64,000 nt of DNA from Clostridia bacterium (GCA_017471785.1 JAFURP010000055.1:1-64000), one strand, 5' to 3'; numbered from the stretch's first letter, positions 39,945 through 49,997 are shown. Made by a program: numbers and translations. Notes: generated by a model not told the origin, from the letters alone.

Positions 39945-40847
39945 ATGGAACTTTATCAAATGTTTGATATAGGCACGACGATAGCTTTGTTTTTCGGCGT
40001 GGACGGTTGGAGGGCGATGCTCGGCGGCGCGCTCGGCGGCGCGTCCCTTTGGCTTGCGCTCTTTATATTACAGGGCTTCGGCTTGACGGCTATGGCAAAA
40101 CGCCGCGGCTTGAAAAAGAGATGGCTCGCCTTTATTCCCTTTGCCAATATATGGTATATCGGTAAGATCGCAGGGGAGTGTACGGTGTTCGGTCAACGTA
40201 TGAAACGCGCGGGCTTATATACGATGATCGCGCAAATTTTGACCACCTTGTTATGCGGCTTGTCGATCGCGGTGCAGTTATATTTATACTTCGTCGAGGG
40301 CGCGCCCGAATACGATCAGTTCGGTATCCCGTTTTGGATCAATTTAACGGGCTTTTCCTCGGTGGCGTATAAATTCTACGGCGTAAGCCAATATATTTTG
40401 CCTATCTTCCAGCTCGTCTACGAAGTGTTTATGCTTATACTTCTCATCGCGCTTTATAAACGCTACGCGCCGAGAAACTATTTCATACTCGGCTTGTTGG
40501 CGCTCTTTATCCCCGTTTCGCGCTTTATCGTCATCTTCGTCTTACGCAACCGTCAGGGTATCGATTACGAAGCGTATATGCGCGCACGGCACGAGGCGTA
40601 TATGCGTCAGCAGCAACAATACAACGGTTACGGCGGCTATAATCCCTACTACGGCGGCGGCTATAACCGTCCCTACGGCAATCCCTACGGGAACCCCTAC
40701 GGCACGCCGCAAAACGTGCCGCAAAACGCGCCGCAGCCGCCCGAGGATCCCTTCGGCGAATTCGGCGGCGCGGAGGGCAATAAGGACGAGGCGCCTAAAC
40801 AGCCTTCTCAGTCCGATCCCAACGATCCCGACGGCTTTTTCGATTGA
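39945..40847 (+). CDS. membrane protein with a Tyr/Gly/Asn/Pro-rich cytosolic or surface tail
   Basis: The 300-residue protein has about four to five hydrophobic segments (roughly 7-46, 82-110, 128-172, 180-205), with a short basic stretch AKRRGLKKRWLAFIPFANIWYIGKIAG between the first two. From about 215 the tail is low complexity: QQQQYNGYGGYNPYYGG, then NPYGNPYGTPQN repeats and a final acidic PSQSDPNDPDGFFD. Comparable membrane proteins with a GYNPYY tail occur in Clostridia, without assigned function. It follows truA by 13 bp and ends before a strong terminator, so it is the last gene of the ecf-truA transcript. No catalytic motif is seen. Confidence 0.75.
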   Translation: MELYQMFDIGTTIALFFGVDGWRAMLGGALGGASLWLALFILQGFGLTAMAKRRGLKKRWLAFIPFANIWYIGKIAGECTVFGQRMKRAGLYTMIAQILTTLLCGLSIAVQLYLYFVEGAPEYDQFGIPFWINLTGFSSVAYKFYGVSQYILPIFQLVYEVFMLILLIALYKRYAPRNYFILGLLALFIPVSRFIVIFVLRNRQGIDYEAYMRARHEAYMRQQQQYNGYGGYNPYYGGGYNRPYGNPYGNPYGTPQNVPQNAPQPPEDPFGEFGGAEGNKDEAPKQPSQSDPNDPDGFFD

Positions 40848-40866
40848 CCGAAAACTGAATAAAATC

Positions 40867-40910
40867 AAGACGGAAAATAAAGAAAGGTTATATTTTTCCG
40901 TCTTTTTTTT
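40867..40910 (+). terminator. terminator of the ecfA-ecfT-truA transcript
   Basis: A stem of about 11 bp (40867-40877 with 40893-40903) is followed by TTTTTTT. Confidence 0.88.
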
Positions 40911-40930
40911 CGCGTACGCGCGCGAAACGG

Positions 40931-40959
40931 TTTACACTTAAACGATACTGTGATATAAT
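40931..40959 (+). promoter_or_regulatory. sigma-A promoter of mnmE
   Basis: TTTACA at 40931-40936 and TATAAT at 40954-40959 with 17 bp spacing. Confidence 0.8.
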
Positions 40960-41012
40960 AGAGGGTAGATATAAGCGTAAGTTATAAATCGATCGTAGGA
41001 GGATGCGGAGGT

Positions 41013-42353
41013 ATGATGGAAGATAATATTTCGGCGATCGCCACGCCGGTAGGCAAGGGCGGCGTCGCCATTATTCGCGTCAGCGGTAAAGCTCCGCTCG
41101 CTCTTGCGGAAAAAATGTTCACGCCCACGGGCAAGACCAAGGTGGCGGATTTCGAGCCGTACCGTATGTATACGGGCAAGATCGACGGGGGCAATTTCAC
41201 CGATTTCGGGCTTTGCGTGTATTTCAAGGCGCCTGCCAGCTACACGGGCGAGGATATCGTGGAGTTTCATTGTCACGGGGGCGAAACGGTGGCGCGCGGC
41301 ATATTAAAGCAAACCTTCCTGCACGGCGCGAGAAGCGCGGGCAGGGGGGAATTTACCAAACGCGCCTTTTTGAACGGAAAGCTTTCCCTTTCCTCCGCCG
41401 AGGGCGTAGCCGATATGATCAACGGCGAATCGGATGCGGAGGTCAAGGCGGGGTATCTTTTATACAGCGAAAAGCTGACGAATAGGGTACGTGAGCTGCA
41501 AAGCGAGCTCAAAACCTTGCTCGCAGGCATCGACGTTTCCGTCGATTATCCCGAGGAGGATATCGAGGAACGGCATATCGAAGAATTAAAAATATCTTTA
41601 ACGGCGCTCACCGAAAGCTTGTCCGCGCTCCTTGCGGGCTACGCCACGGGCAAAAAGATCAAATCGGGCGTGACCGTAGCCATTTGCGGTAAGCCCAACA
41701 CGGGCAAGAGCTCCCTTTTGAACGTTCTTCTCGGCTACGATAAAGCGATCGTTTCCGATACGGCGGGCACGACGCGCGACGCGGTGGAGGGCACGATCGA
41801 AGTAAACGGGCGAAAGTTCAATCTATACGACACGGCGGGCGTTCGAGAAAGCGACAACGCCATTGAGAATATCGGTATCGACAGAGCGGAGGCGATCATC
41901 AAATCGGCGGACGTCGCGGTATTCGTAGCCGATCTTACGCAGGGTATCGGCGAAGAGGACGCGCGCGTTTTGAAAATGATAGAGGGCAAGCCGCTTATCA
42001 AGGTCGTCAATAAGTGGGATATCACGAAAGACGAAACGGACACGGACGCGGACGTTTATACCTCCGCGGTAACGGGTACGGGCGTGGAAAGGCTTAAAAG
42101 GCTCCTTTACGAAAAGAGCTTTGGCGATAGAGGCGAGGACGCGGCGTTTTTGATCGAGGAACGGCACTTTGCGGCGCTCAAACGGGCAAAGGATAGCCTT
42201 TGCCGCGCGATCGTCGCTTGCGATAGCGAGCCGCTCGATTTGATCGGCATTGACGTCAAGGAGGCTTGGGACGCGCTGGGCGAGATCACGGGCGAAACGG
42301 CGACGGAAGCGATCATCGAGGAGATATTCGCGAAGTTTTGCGTAGGGAAATAA
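41013..42353 (+). CDS. mnmE: tRNA modification GTPase MnmE
   Basis: With MnmG this GTPase installs the carboxymethylaminomethyl group at wobble uridine 34. The 446-residue protein has the folate-binding N-domain (DNISAIATPVGKGGVAIIRVSG, then YTGEDIVEFHCHGG), a helical domain, and an inserted G domain: GKPNTGKSS near 223, DTAGTTRD near 246, DTAGVR near 270 and NKWD near 330. The C-terminal motif is CVGK, where the family has CxGK. AGGAGG at 40998-41003 fits the start at 41013, with a second ATG directly after. MnmG is not in the window. Confidence 0.97.
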   Translation: MMEDNISAIATPVGKGGVAIIRVSGKAPLALAEKMFTPTGKTKVADFEPYRMYTGKIDGGNFTDFGLCVYFKAPASYTGEDIVEFHCHGGETVARGILKQTFLHGARSAGRGEFTKRAFLNGKLSLSSAEGVADMINGESDAEVKAGYLLYSEKLTNRVRELQSELKTLLAGIDVSVDYPEEDIEERHIEELKISLTALTESLSALLAGYATGKKIKSGVTVAICGKPNTGKSSLLNVLLGYDKAIVSDTAGTTRDAVEGTIEVNGRKFNLYDTAGVRESDNAIENIGIDRAEAIIKSADVAVFVADLTQGIGEEDARVLKMIEGKPLIKVVNKWDITKDETDTDADVYTSAVTGTGVERLKRLLYEKSFGDRGEDAAFLIEERHFAALKRAKDSLCRAIVACDSEPLDLIGIDVKEAWDALGEITGETATEAIIEEIFAKFCVGK

Positions 42354-42390
42354 GGAACGGGTACGAAAGATAAGGGGCAGGTATGCGATC

Positions 42391-43278
42391 ATGGTAAATT
42401 TAGACTTATACAGGGTGTTCTATACGGTGGCAAAGAGCGGCAGCTTGACCAAGGCGGCGGAGGAGTTGTATATTTCTCAGCCTGCGGTATCCCGTTCGAT
42501 CAAACAGCTGGAAACGCAGCTGGGGGTAAACCTTTTCACGCGCACGCACAGGGGTATGACCCTCTCCGCACAGGGCGGCAAGGTGATATTCGCGGAGGTG
42601 GAACGGGCGCTCAATCTTTTGGAGGAGGCGGAAAACCGTATCGCGGAGATGAAAAATTCCGCTACGGGTACCGTTCGTATCGGCGCGAGCGACACCATTT
42701 TCGAATACTTCCTTGCGGATAAGATCGTGGAATTTCACGAGCGCTTCCCTGCCGTCAAGATCGAGCTGACGGCGGACTTCACGCCCGATACCATCGAAAA
42801 GCTCAAATCGGACAAATGCGACGTTGCGTTCGTCAATTTGCCCATTACCGCCGATCCCGAACTCAAATTGCACGGAAATTGTATGCGTCTCAACGATATC
42901 TTTATCACGAGCGACAAATTCCCCGAGCTTACCAAGGGCGTCGTGCCCCTTTCCAAGCTCAAAAATTATCCCTTGATCTTAATGGACGAAAACACGGTGG
43001 CGCGCCGTTCGTTGGAAAACTTTTTAAGCTCCGTGGGGATAAGCTTCCAGCCTGCGATCGAAGTGGGGAGCTGGGATTTGATGAAACGGTTGGTCACGAG
43101 CGGTATGGGTATCGGCGTCGTGCCGCGCGAATACACGACGCGCCGCTTGGAGGAAAAACAGCTTTTCGAGATACAAACGGATCTCAAGCTTCCCGTCCGT
43201 TCGGTGGGTATTTTGCTCTTAAAGAACGCGCCCGTTTCCTACGCGCTACATTGTTTTATCGAGCTTTTCCGCAAATAA
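42391..43278 (+). CDS. LysR family transcriptional regulator
   Basis: The 295-residue protein has the LysR N-terminal helix-turn-helix (VFYTVAKSGSLTKAAEELYISQPAVSRSIKQLE spread over about 9-41) and linker helix, then a periplasmic-binding-like effector domain starting near TGTVRIGASDTIFEYFL. The C-terminal half with RRSLENFLSSVGISF and GMGIGVVPREYT is typical. It resembles CysL/CbbR-like members but the effector is unknown. LysR genes often control a divergent neighbour; here both neighbours point the same way, so the target is not local or is itself. GGCAGGTATG lies just before the start. Confidence 0.9.
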   Translation: MVNLDLYRVFYTVAKSGSLTKAAEELYISQPAVSRSIKQLETQLGVNLFTRTHRGMTLSAQGGKVIFAEVERALNLLEEAENRIAEMKNSATGTVRIGASDTIFEYFLADKIVEFHERFPAVKIELTADFTPDTIEKLKSDKCDVAFVNLPITADPELKLHGNCMRLNDIFITSDKFPELTKGVVPLSKLKNYPLILMDENTVARRSLENFLSSVGISFQPAIEVGSWDLMKRLVTSGMGIGVVPREYTTRRLEEKQLFEIQTDLKLPVRSVGILLLKNAPVSYALHCFIELFRK

Positions 43279-43302
43279 CACCAAATCGTATAAGGAATAT
43301 TT

Positions 43303-45111
43303 ATGGCAAGACCTAATTCTCTTTTAAGAAATTTTTGTATAATCGCACATATCGACCACGGTAAAAGCACGCTTGCGGACAGGCTGATCGAACGCACGGG
43401 GCAGGTATCGGGACGGGATATGGAGGAACAGCTTCTCGACAGTATGGATATCGAGCGGGAGCGCGGTATCACCATCAAGCTCACGCCCGTAAGAATGTAT
43501 TACACGGCAAAGGACGGGCGGGAATACGAGTTCAACCTCATCGACACCCCGGGACACGTTGACTTCACGTATGAGGTCAGCCGTTCCCTCGCCGCTTGCG
43601 AGGGTGCGATCTTGGTCGTGGACGCAACGCAAGGCGTGGAAGCGCAAACGCTCGCCAACGTCTATTTGGCGATCGAAAACAATTTGGAGATATTGCCCGT
43701 CATCAATAAGATCGACCTGCCCAGCGCGCGCGTGGACGAGGTGAAGCAGGAGATCGAGGACGTCATCGGCTTGGACGCGGAGGGGATCCCTTGCGTTTCC
43801 GCGAAAGAGGGTACGAATATCGAGGATCTGCTCGAAGCGATCACCACCTATTTCCCCGCGCCCGACGGCGACACGGAAGCACCCCTCAAAGCGCTCATTT
43901 TCGACAGCTATTACGATAACTATAAAGGCGTTATTTTATTCGTTCGCATTAAGGACGGCGCGGTAAAGGTAGGCGATAAGATCAAGACGTTCTTGTCCTC
44001 CACCGTTTACGACGTAACGGAGGTGGGCGCGTTCGCTCCCTCGCTCCTGCCTAAAAAAGAGCTCAAAGCAGGTGAGGTAGGGTATATCGCCGCCTCCATA
44101 AAATCCATTCAGGACGTAGCCGTGGGCGATACGGTAACGCACGCCCTGCGCCCTGCAAGCGAACCGCTCCCTGGGTATAAAAAGGTGCAGCCCGTCGTTT
44201 TTTGCGGTATTTATCCTTTGGACGGCAGTAAGTTCAACGACTTGAAAGAAGCCATTTTGAAATTGCAGTTAAACGACGCTTCGCTCATCTTCGAGCCGGA
44301 CAATTCCGTTGCGCTCGGCTTCGGCTTCCGTTGCGGCTTCCTGGGGCTTTTGCATATGGAGATCATTCAAGAGCGTATCGAGCGCGAGTTTAATTTGGAT
44401 ATAATCACCACCGCGCCCAGCGTTAGCTATCTCGTGCACAAGACGGACGGCACGGAATTTTTCGTGGATAATCCCTCCCATCTTCCCGATCCCTCCGATA
44501 TCGAATATATGGAGGAGCCTATCGTGAAAGCGGAGGTATTCACGCCCCCCGATTATATGGGTCCGATCATGGATCTTTGTAAGGAAAAGCGCGGCGTGTT
44601 CAAAAATATGACCTATTTGGACGAACGGCGCGTGAAGCTGGAATATACGCTTCCACTCAACGAGATCGTTTACGATTTCTTCGACGGCTTGAAATCGCGC
44701 ACGAAGGGGTATGCCAGCTTCGATTACGAGCTTGCCGGCTACGAGCGCTCCAAGCTCGTCCGCTTGGATATCCTGCTCAACGGCGATATTTGCGACGCGC
44801 TTTCGACCATCGTGTTCGAGGACAGGGCGTACGAGCGAGGCAGAACGCTTTGCGAAAACCTCAAGGACGCTATTCCCCGTCAGCTTTTCGAAATTCCCGT
44901 ACAGGCGGCGGTGGGCGGAAAAATTATTGCTCGCGAAACGGTAAAGGCGGTGCGGAAGGACGTTCTTGCCAAGTGCTACGGCGGCGATATCACGCGTAAG
45001 AGAAAGCTGCTCGAAAAGCAAAAAGAGGGCAAAAAGCGTATGCGTAAGGTGGGTACGGTGGACGTTCCCAGCGAAGTGTTTATGGAGATACTCAAAACCA
45101 ACAAGGATTAA
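43303..45111 (+). CDS. lepA: elongation factor 4 (LepA)
   Basis: This translational GTPase acts on stalled or initiating ribosomes. The 602-residue length is exact for the family. G1 is [15 protein letters not shown] near 12-26, the effector region is [13 protein letters not shown] near 47-59, G3 DTPGHVDF near 78-85, and G4 NKIDLPSA near 132-139. The LepA-specific C-terminus with [28 protein letters not shown] is present. In many Firmicutes lepA precedes hemW as here, with one small gene between. Confidence 0.98.
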   Translation: MARPNSLLRNFCIIAHIDHGKSTLADRLIERTGQVSGRDMEEQLLDSMDIERERGITIKLTPVRMYYTAKDGREYEFNLIDTPGHVDFTYEVSRSLAACEGAILVVDATQGVEAQTLANVYLAIENNLEILPVINKIDLPSARVDEVKQEIEDVIGLDAEGIPCVSAKEGTNIEDLLEAITTYFPAPDGDTEAPLKALIFDSYYDNYKGVILFVRIKDGAVKVGDKIKTFLSSTVYDVTEVGAFAPSLLPKKELKAGEVGYIAASIKSIQDVAVGDTVTHALRPASEPLPGYKKVQPVVFCGIYPLDGSKFNDLKEAILKLQLNDASLIFEPDNSVALGFGFRCGFLGLLHMEIIQERIEREFNLDIITTAPSVSYLVHKTDGTEFFVDNPSHLPDPSDIEYMEEPIVKAEVFTPPDYMGPIMDLCKEKRGVFKNMTYLDERRVKLEYTLPLNEIVYDFFDGLKSRTKGYASFDYELAGYERSKLVRLDILLNGDICDALSTIVFEDRAYERGRTLCENLKDAIPRQLFEIPVQAAVGGKIIARETVKAVRKDVLAKCYGGDITRKRKLLEKQKEGKKRMRKVGTVDVPSEVFMEILKTNKD

Positions 45112-45128
45112 AATTTCGTCGAGAATAT

Positions 45129-45458
45129 ATGAGCAAGACCTTTTTCGAAAAAGTTTACGAGATCGTCAAGCAAATACCCGAGGGTAAGGTGGCGACCTAC
45201 GGTCAGATCGCTTACGCGCTCGGCTCGCCGAGGGCGGCAAGACAGGTGGGGTTTGCGTTGCACGTTAATCCCCAGCCGTTCGTGATACCCTGTCATCGGG
45301 TAGTTAACCGTTTCGGCGGGCTTGCGCCCGCGTTTGCGTTCGGCGGCGAGGAGATACAGGCGGAGCTTTTACGAAAAGAAGGGGTGGAGGTGGACGAAGC
45401 CTTCACCGTCGATTTGGAAAAATATTTATATCAAGGAAATTTCAACGCCCGAGTTTAA
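45129..45458 (+). CDS. Ogt/Atl-like methyltransferase, DNA-binding domain only, catalytic Cys retained
   Basis: At 109 residues the protein consists of only the C-terminal domain of O6-methylguanine-DNA methyltransferase: an HTH-containing KVATYGQIAYALGSPRAARQVG near 20-41, then the active-site motif IPCHRVV near 53-59, and GGLAPAFAFGGEEIQAELLRKEG. Stand-alone short forms are often alkyltransferase-like (Atl) proteins with Trp in place of Cys; here the PCHR cysteine is kept, so it may still transfer alkyl groups. It starts 18 bp after lepA. Function is inferred only from motif. Confidence 0.88.
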   Translation: MSKTFFEKVYEIVKQIPEGKVATYGQIAYALGSPRAARQVGFALHVNPQPFVIPCHRVVNRFGGLAPAFAFGGEEIQAELLRKEGVEVDEAFTVDLEKYLYQGNFNARV

Positions 45459-45479
45459 CGCGGCGAAAAAGAGGAAACT

Positions 45480-46604
45480 ATGGCAGGAATTTACGTTCAC
45501 GTTCCGTTTTGCAGACACAAATGCTCCTATTGCGATTTCACTTCCTTTCCCGATAAGATCGAGTATGCGGAAGCGTATATGGCTTGCGTGTATAAGGAAA
45601 TGAAAATGCGCGGCGAGGAGCTCAAGGATTATACCTTCGATAGCGTATACTTTGGCGGCGGTACCCCCTCGTACATACCGCCCAAGCTCGTTTTGGGCGC
45701 GATGAACCGTATCCGCGAATGTTTCCGATTGACCGACGATGCGGAGATTACCTTGGAGCTCAACCCGGGGACGATCGGGGAGAGCAAGGTGCAAACGTAT
45801 TTACAGGCAGGCATCAACCGTTTTTCCATCGGCTTGCAAACGGCGATAGACGAACAGCTTGCCGATTTGGGGCGTATCCATAACGCGCGCGATTACGTCT
45901 TTGCCACCAAGCTTTTGAAGGGACGAAATTTCAGTACCGACGTTATGCTCGGCTTGAAAAATCAAACGAAAGAGGATGTCCGAAAAACGATAGAGCTGGC
46001 AAGCGCTTGCGGCTCTAAGCATATCTCTATGTACGCGCTCACCGTCGAGGACGGCACGCCCATTTACACCGATTATCTCAACGGCGAGCTTCCCGATACG
46101 GACGAGGTCGCCGAGCTGTACGACTACGGCTGCGCCCTGCTCAAAGAAAAGGGGTACGAACGCTACGAGATATCTAACTTCGCGAAAAAGGGGTACGAAA
46201 GCCGCCACAATCTCAATTATTGGAAGCGAGGCGAATATATCGGCTTCGGCGTTTCGGCAAGCTCGTTTATGCGCGGTAAACGCTTTACCAACACCTTTGA
46301 TCTGGACGAGTATATGAAATGCGTGATATCCGGCTTCTATCCCGCCGTAACGAGCGAGGAGGTCAACGAAGCGGACGCGAAATTCGAATTCGTTATGCTT
46401 GCGCTTCGCACGAAATACGGCGTTTCGATGCAAGAATATAAAAACGAATTCGGTACTTCGCTTGCCGAGGATTTTCCAAACGCCTTGAAAAAGACGGTGC
46501 AATATTTACAGCTCGACGGCGATAATTTACGGATAAAGGACGAATATCTCTACGTGCAAAATTCCGTGCTCATGCCCTTTATGGAAGAGGAACGCGCCGA
46601 ATAA
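45480..46604 (+). CDS. hemW: HemW-like radical SAM protein
   Basis: The 374-residue protein starts YVHVPFCRHKCSYCDF, with the radical SAM CxxxCxxC motif at 11-18, then GGGTPSYIP, SIGLQTAIDEQLADLGR and NLNYWKRGEYIGFGVSASS. These match HemW (formerly coproporphyrinogen dehydrogenase-like), a heme chaperone. The true HemN Cys arrangement is CxxxCxxC followed by further residues that are absent. The lepA-hemW linkage is conserved. Whether this organism makes heme proteins is not evident, and other roles are possible. Confidence 0.92.
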   Translation: MAGIYVHVPFCRHKCSYCDFTSFPDKIEYAEAYMACVYKEMKMRGEELKDYTFDSVYFGGGTPSYIPPKLVLGAMNRIRECFRLTDDAEITLELNPGTIGESKVQTYLQAGINRFSIGLQTAIDEQLADLGRIHNARDYVFATKLLKGRNFSTDVMLGLKNQTKEDVRKTIELASACGSKHISMYALTVEDGTPIYTDYLNGELPDTDEVAELYDYGCALLKEKGYERYEISNFAKKGYESRHNLNYWKRGEYIGFGVSASSFMRGKRFTNTFDLDEYMKCVISGFYPAVTSEEVNEADAKFEFVMLALRTKYGVSMQEYKNEFGTSLAEDFPNALKKTVQYLQLDGDNLRIKDEYLYVQNSVLMPFMEEERAE

Positions 46605-46650
46605 AAGGGACGGGGCAGGTACGCAACGAACGAACTTACGGAGAAGAATT

Positions 46651-47160
46651 ATGAAGAAGAAAAGTAACGTTATTTTGATCGGTATGCCCACCTCGGGCAA
46701 AACGACGATCGGCACGGAGCTTTCCGCGAGGATCGGTTACGGTTATATCGACAGCGACAGCGTGATCGTTGCGCGGCAGGGCAAAAGCCTGCGCGACTTG
46801 ATCGCCACGCTCGGCAACGAACGGTATCTCGATATCGAAGCGCAGGTCAATTCCCAGATCGCCGCGGAGCGTTGCGTGATCGCTACGGGCGGTAGCGCGG
46901 TCTACCGCGAAAGCGCCGTACAAAAGCTGCGCGATAACGGCACGGTCGTATATTTGAAGCTTTCTTTCGAAGAGATGTCCAAGCGCTTGGGCGATTATAA
47001 GGCGCGCGGCGTCGTGTTGAAGGAGGGCTTTACGCTCAAGGATATGTACGACGAGCGCGTGCCCTTATACGAAAAGCACGCGGATATTATCGTGGAATTG
47101 GACGGAATGAGCATCGAAGAATCGGTAAATGCGGTGGCTGAGGCGCTTCAATGCAGGTAA
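46651..47160 (+). CDS. aroK: shikimate kinase family protein
   Basis: The 169-residue P-loop kinase has Walker A IGMPTSGKTTIG near 10-21, the DSD substrate motif in YIDSDSVI near 32-39, a GGSAVYRE loop near 77-84, and the lid region KARGVVLKEGFTLKDMYDERVPLYEKHAD near 113-141 with the conserved R-x5-Y pair. Shikimate kinase phosphorylates shikimate in aromatic amino acid synthesis. The usual GGGxV reads GGSAV and the substrate-binding Arg positions are partly changed, so another small-molecule substrate is possible. It overlaps the next gene by 10 bp. No other aro genes are near. Confidence 0.75.
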   Translation: MKKKSNVILIGMPTSGKTTIGTELSARIGYGYIDSDSVIVARQGKSLRDLIATLGNERYLDIEAQVNSQIAAERCVIATGGSAVYRESAVQKLRDNGTVVYLKLSFEEMSKRLGDYKARGVVLKEGFTLKDMYDERVPLYEKHADIIVELDGMSIEESVNAVAEALQCR

Positions 47161-48203
47161 CGGATAAAAAGATCGCCGTTTACGGCGCGGGCGCGATGGG
47201 CACGGTGCTCGGCGCGCTGTTGACCAAGGGCGGCTTGCGAAACGTACATTTGATCACGCGCAATAAAAAGCACGTCGAGGGTATGAAACGGACGGGCGCG
47301 AAAATCGTTTGCGAAGCGGAAAATACGGAATTTACCGTAAAGGTACAAGCCCGTACGCCCGAAGAGCTCGCGGAGCAATACGACGTCGTGTTTTTGATGA
47401 CCAAGCAAAGACGCAACGCGGAGATACTCGCCTTTTTACAAGGTCGTTTAAGCCCCGACGGTATCGTTTGTACCACGCAAAACGGCTTGCCCGAGCAAAG
47501 CGTTGCGGAGGTTATCGGCGCCGACCGCACCTACGGCGGCGTTGCCTCGTTCGGCGCGACCTTTATCGGCGAGGGCAGCGTTGCGCTCACCTCCAAATTA
47601 GAGGCGATGCGCTTGCAGGTAGCGGGCTATCAAAACGATAATAGTAAAACGGAGCTGCTTCTCGATATCCTGTCGTTTGCCGCCAAAGCGATAGACGATC
47701 CGCGCTTCGCCCAAAAAGCGGACGACCTGATGGGCGCGCGATGGAGCAAGCTTGCGATCAACGCGGCGTTTTCGGGGCTTTCCGTCGTCACGGGCAAGAC
47801 CTTCGGCGAGATCGCCAAGGGTAGGCGTTCGAGAAGGATCGCGCTCGGCGTTTTACGCGAGTGTATGGACGTCGCGGCGGCGTCGGGGGTGACGTTGGAG
47901 CCTATGCAAGGGCACGATATGCAAAAGCTGCTCGGCGGCAGAGGCGTTTTCAAAACGCGTATCGCGTCGTTTTTGCTTCCGATCGCTATGCGAAAGCACA
48001 AAAAGCTCGTTTCGGGTATGCTCAAGGATATCCAAAACGGTAGAAGGTGTGAGATCGATTATATCAACGGCGTCGTTTGCAAGGAGGGGAAAAAGACGGG
48101 CGTACCCACGCCCCTTTGCGAGCGGATCGTGGAGATCGCTCACGGCATTGAAAACGGATTGTACGAAATTTCCGAAAAGAATTTGGAGTTTTTCGAAATA
48201 TAA
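47151..48203 (+). CDS. ketopantoate reductase family protein (PanE/ApbA)
   Basis: The 350-residue NADPH-dependent reductase has the Rossmann motif IAVYGAGAMGTVLGALL near 8-24, the NGL motif VCTTQNGLPEQ near 105-115 and a helical C-terminal domain with KLAINAAFSGLSVVTG near 200-215 and CEIDYINGVV near 300, which are the signatures of ApbA/PanE. Ketopantoate reductase makes pantoate for coenzyme A; paralogs act on other 2-keto acids. It overlaps the shikimate kinase-like gene by 10 bp. No panB, panC or panD is in view. Confidence 0.82.
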   Translation: MQVTDKKIAVYGAGAMGTVLGALLTKGGLRNVHLITRNKKHVEGMKRTGAKIVCEAENTEFTVKVQARTPEELAEQYDVVFLMTKQRRNAEILAFLQGRLSPDGIVCTTQNGLPEQSVAEVIGADRTYGGVASFGATFIGEGSVALTSKLEAMRLQVAGYQNDNSKTELLLDILSFAAKAIDDPRFAQKADDLMGARWSKLAINAAFSGLSVVTGKTFGEIAKGRRSRRIALGVLRECMDVAAASGVTLEPMQGHDMQKLLGGRGVFKTRIASFLLPIAMRKHKKLVSGMLKDIQNGRRCEIDYINGVVCKEGKKTGVPTPLCERIVEIAHGIENGLYEISEKNLEFFEI

Positions 48204-48229
48204 ATTACGAAAAGGAACAGGTAACGATT

Positions 48230-49870
48230 ATGGATCTGAACAAATTGGCAAACGCTTTAATTCCCGATGAAAGTATACGGCCGCTCGAATATTACGAAGC
48301 GCGCTATCCCGAAAGAACGCTGGAAAAGGGCGCGCACGTGACCCGTCTTGCGCCCAGCCCCACGGGCTTTATGCACCTCGGCAACCTCTACGTCGCGCTC
48401 GCCAACGAGCGTATCGCCCATCAAAGCGGCGGCGTGTTTTATCTCCGCATCGAGGATACGGACGAAAAGCGCAAGGTAGAGGGCGCGGTGGAGGTCATTC
48501 ACGCCTCCCTTAAGTATTTCGGCGTGCGGTTTGACGAGGGCGCCGATCTTTGCGGTGAGTACGGACCCTATTATCAACGCCAACGCGCCGAGATCTATCA
48601 CGCGTACGCAAAAGAGTTGATCAAAAAAGGCTTGGCGTACCCCTGCTTTTGCACGGAGGAGGACTTGGAAAAAACGCGCGAGCATCAAACGGAAAACAAG
48701 CTTTTGCCCGGGTATTACGGCGAATTTGCCAAATGCCGTAATTTGACCGAGGAGGAGATTTACGCCAATCTCGCGGCGGGAAGACCCTACGTCATTCGTT
48801 TGAGATCGCAAGGAAACGTGGACGTGAAGCATACCTTCCACGACGAGGTAAAAGGGGATATCACCATCACCGAAAACAACCAAGACGTGGTTATTTTGAA
48901 ATCGGACGGTATCCCGACTTACCATTTCGCCCACGCCGTTGACGACCATTTTATGCGTACGACGCTCGTTATCCGCGGCGAGGAATGGCTTTCCTCCCTC
49001 CCTATCCATATCGAGCTGTTCAAAGTACTCGGCTTCCGATTGCCCAAATACGGGCACAACTGCTCCATTCAAAAAATGGACGACGAAACGCGTAGGAAGC
49101 TTTCCAAGCGTAAAGACCCCGAAGCCTCGCTCTCTTTCTATCGCGAGCAGGGCTATCACCCTACGGCGGTGCGTACCTATATGATGACCTTGCTCAATTC
49201 CAACTTCGAGGAGTGGATGCTCAAATTTCCCGATAAGGACTTGGAGGAATTCAAATATTCTATCGGAAAAATGGGCAAGAGCGGCGCGCTGTTCGATATT
49301 TTGAAGCTCAACGACATTTCCAAAACGCAAATGGCGAAGCTTTCCGAGGAAGAAGCGTACGACTTCCTCAAGGCTTGGGCGAACGAATTCGGCACGGCGG
49401 CGCAAAAGGCGTATTTCGCGGACAAGGCGTATATGCTCAAGGTTCTCGCGCTCTGTATGGGCGTAGGCGGTAAGAAACGCCGCAAAGACTTTATTTGCGC
49501 CAAGCAGGCGGTGGAAACGATCGGCTATTTCTTCGACGAAACGTTTGCACCCGCGTACGCTTACCGCTTCGATAACGCGCTCGTCAAGAAGATCCTGCTT
49601 TCGTTCAAAAACGCGTACGCGTACGCGGACGATAGCGCCGCTTGGTTTGACAAGGTAAAAGCGGTGGCGGGCGAATACGGCTTCGCAACCGATATGAAAG
49701 CGTACAAAGCCGATCCCGCGGCGTTCTTCGGCAACGTGTCCGACGTAGCGGAAATGCTCCGTATCGCCACGACGGGGCTTGCCAACACCCCCGATCTTTG
49801 GACGATCATGCAGATCTTGGGCGAAGAAAGAACGCTCGCGCGCTTGGAAAAAGCCGCTGCGGCGCTGTAA
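48230..49870 (+). CDS. gltX: glutamyl-tRNA synthetase
   Basis: GluRS of 546 residues. The HIGH-type motif is RLAPSPTGFMHLGN near 38-51, and the KMSKS-type motif is RRKLSKRKDPEASLS near 285-299. RIEDTDEKRKVEGAVEVI and ITENNQDVVILKSDGIPTYHFAHAVDDH are typical of the catalytic domain. A roughly 36-residue N-terminal extension before the first strand and a C-terminal domain that shows little similarity to standard GluRS make it longer than usual (about 470-490). It resembles the atypical GluRS found in some clostridial genomes, sometimes alongside a normal copy. Start at 48230 follows AAGGAACAGG. Confidence 0.93.
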   Translation: MDLNKLANALIPDESIRPLEYYEARYPERTLEKGAHVTRLAPSPTGFMHLGNLYVALANERIAHQSGGVFYLRIEDTDEKRKVEGAVEVIHASLKYFGVRFDEGADLCGEYGPYYQRQRAEIYHAYAKELIKKGLAYPCFCTEEDLEKTREHQTENKLLPGYYGEFAKCRNLTEEEIYANLAAGRPYVIRLRSQGNVDVKHTFHDEVKGDITITENNQDVVILKSDGIPTYHFAHAVDDHFMRTTLVIRGEEWLSSLPIHIELFKVLGFRLPKYGHNCSIQKMDDETRRKLSKRKDPEASLSFYREQGYHPTAVRTYMMTLLNSNFEEWMLKFPDKDLEEFKYSIGKMGKSGALFDILKLNDISKTQMAKLSEEEAYDFLKAWANEFGTAAQKAYFADKAYMLKVLALCMGVGGKKRRKDFICAKQAVETIGYFFDETFAPAYAYRFDNALVKKILLSFKNAYAYADDSAAWFDKVKAVAGEYGFATDMKAYKADPAAFFGNVSDVAEMLRIATTGLANTPDLWTIMQILGEERTLARLEKAAAAL

Positions 49871-49885
49871 AAAGATAAAAAAGGG

Positions 49886-49920
49886 AGCTCGGAGCATGAT
49901 CCGAGCTTTTTTTATTTTTT
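49886..49920 (+). terminator. terminator of gltX
   Basis: An 8-bp GC-rich stem (49886-49893 with 49900-49907), loop GCATGA, followed by TTTTTTTATTTTTT. Confidence 0.92.
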
Positions 49921-49997
49921 TGCGATAAAAAACGGCTTTCGGTTATTGATATAGTAGAAAGGAAAAATAAAGGTTGACGATAAAACTCGTTTTCAGA

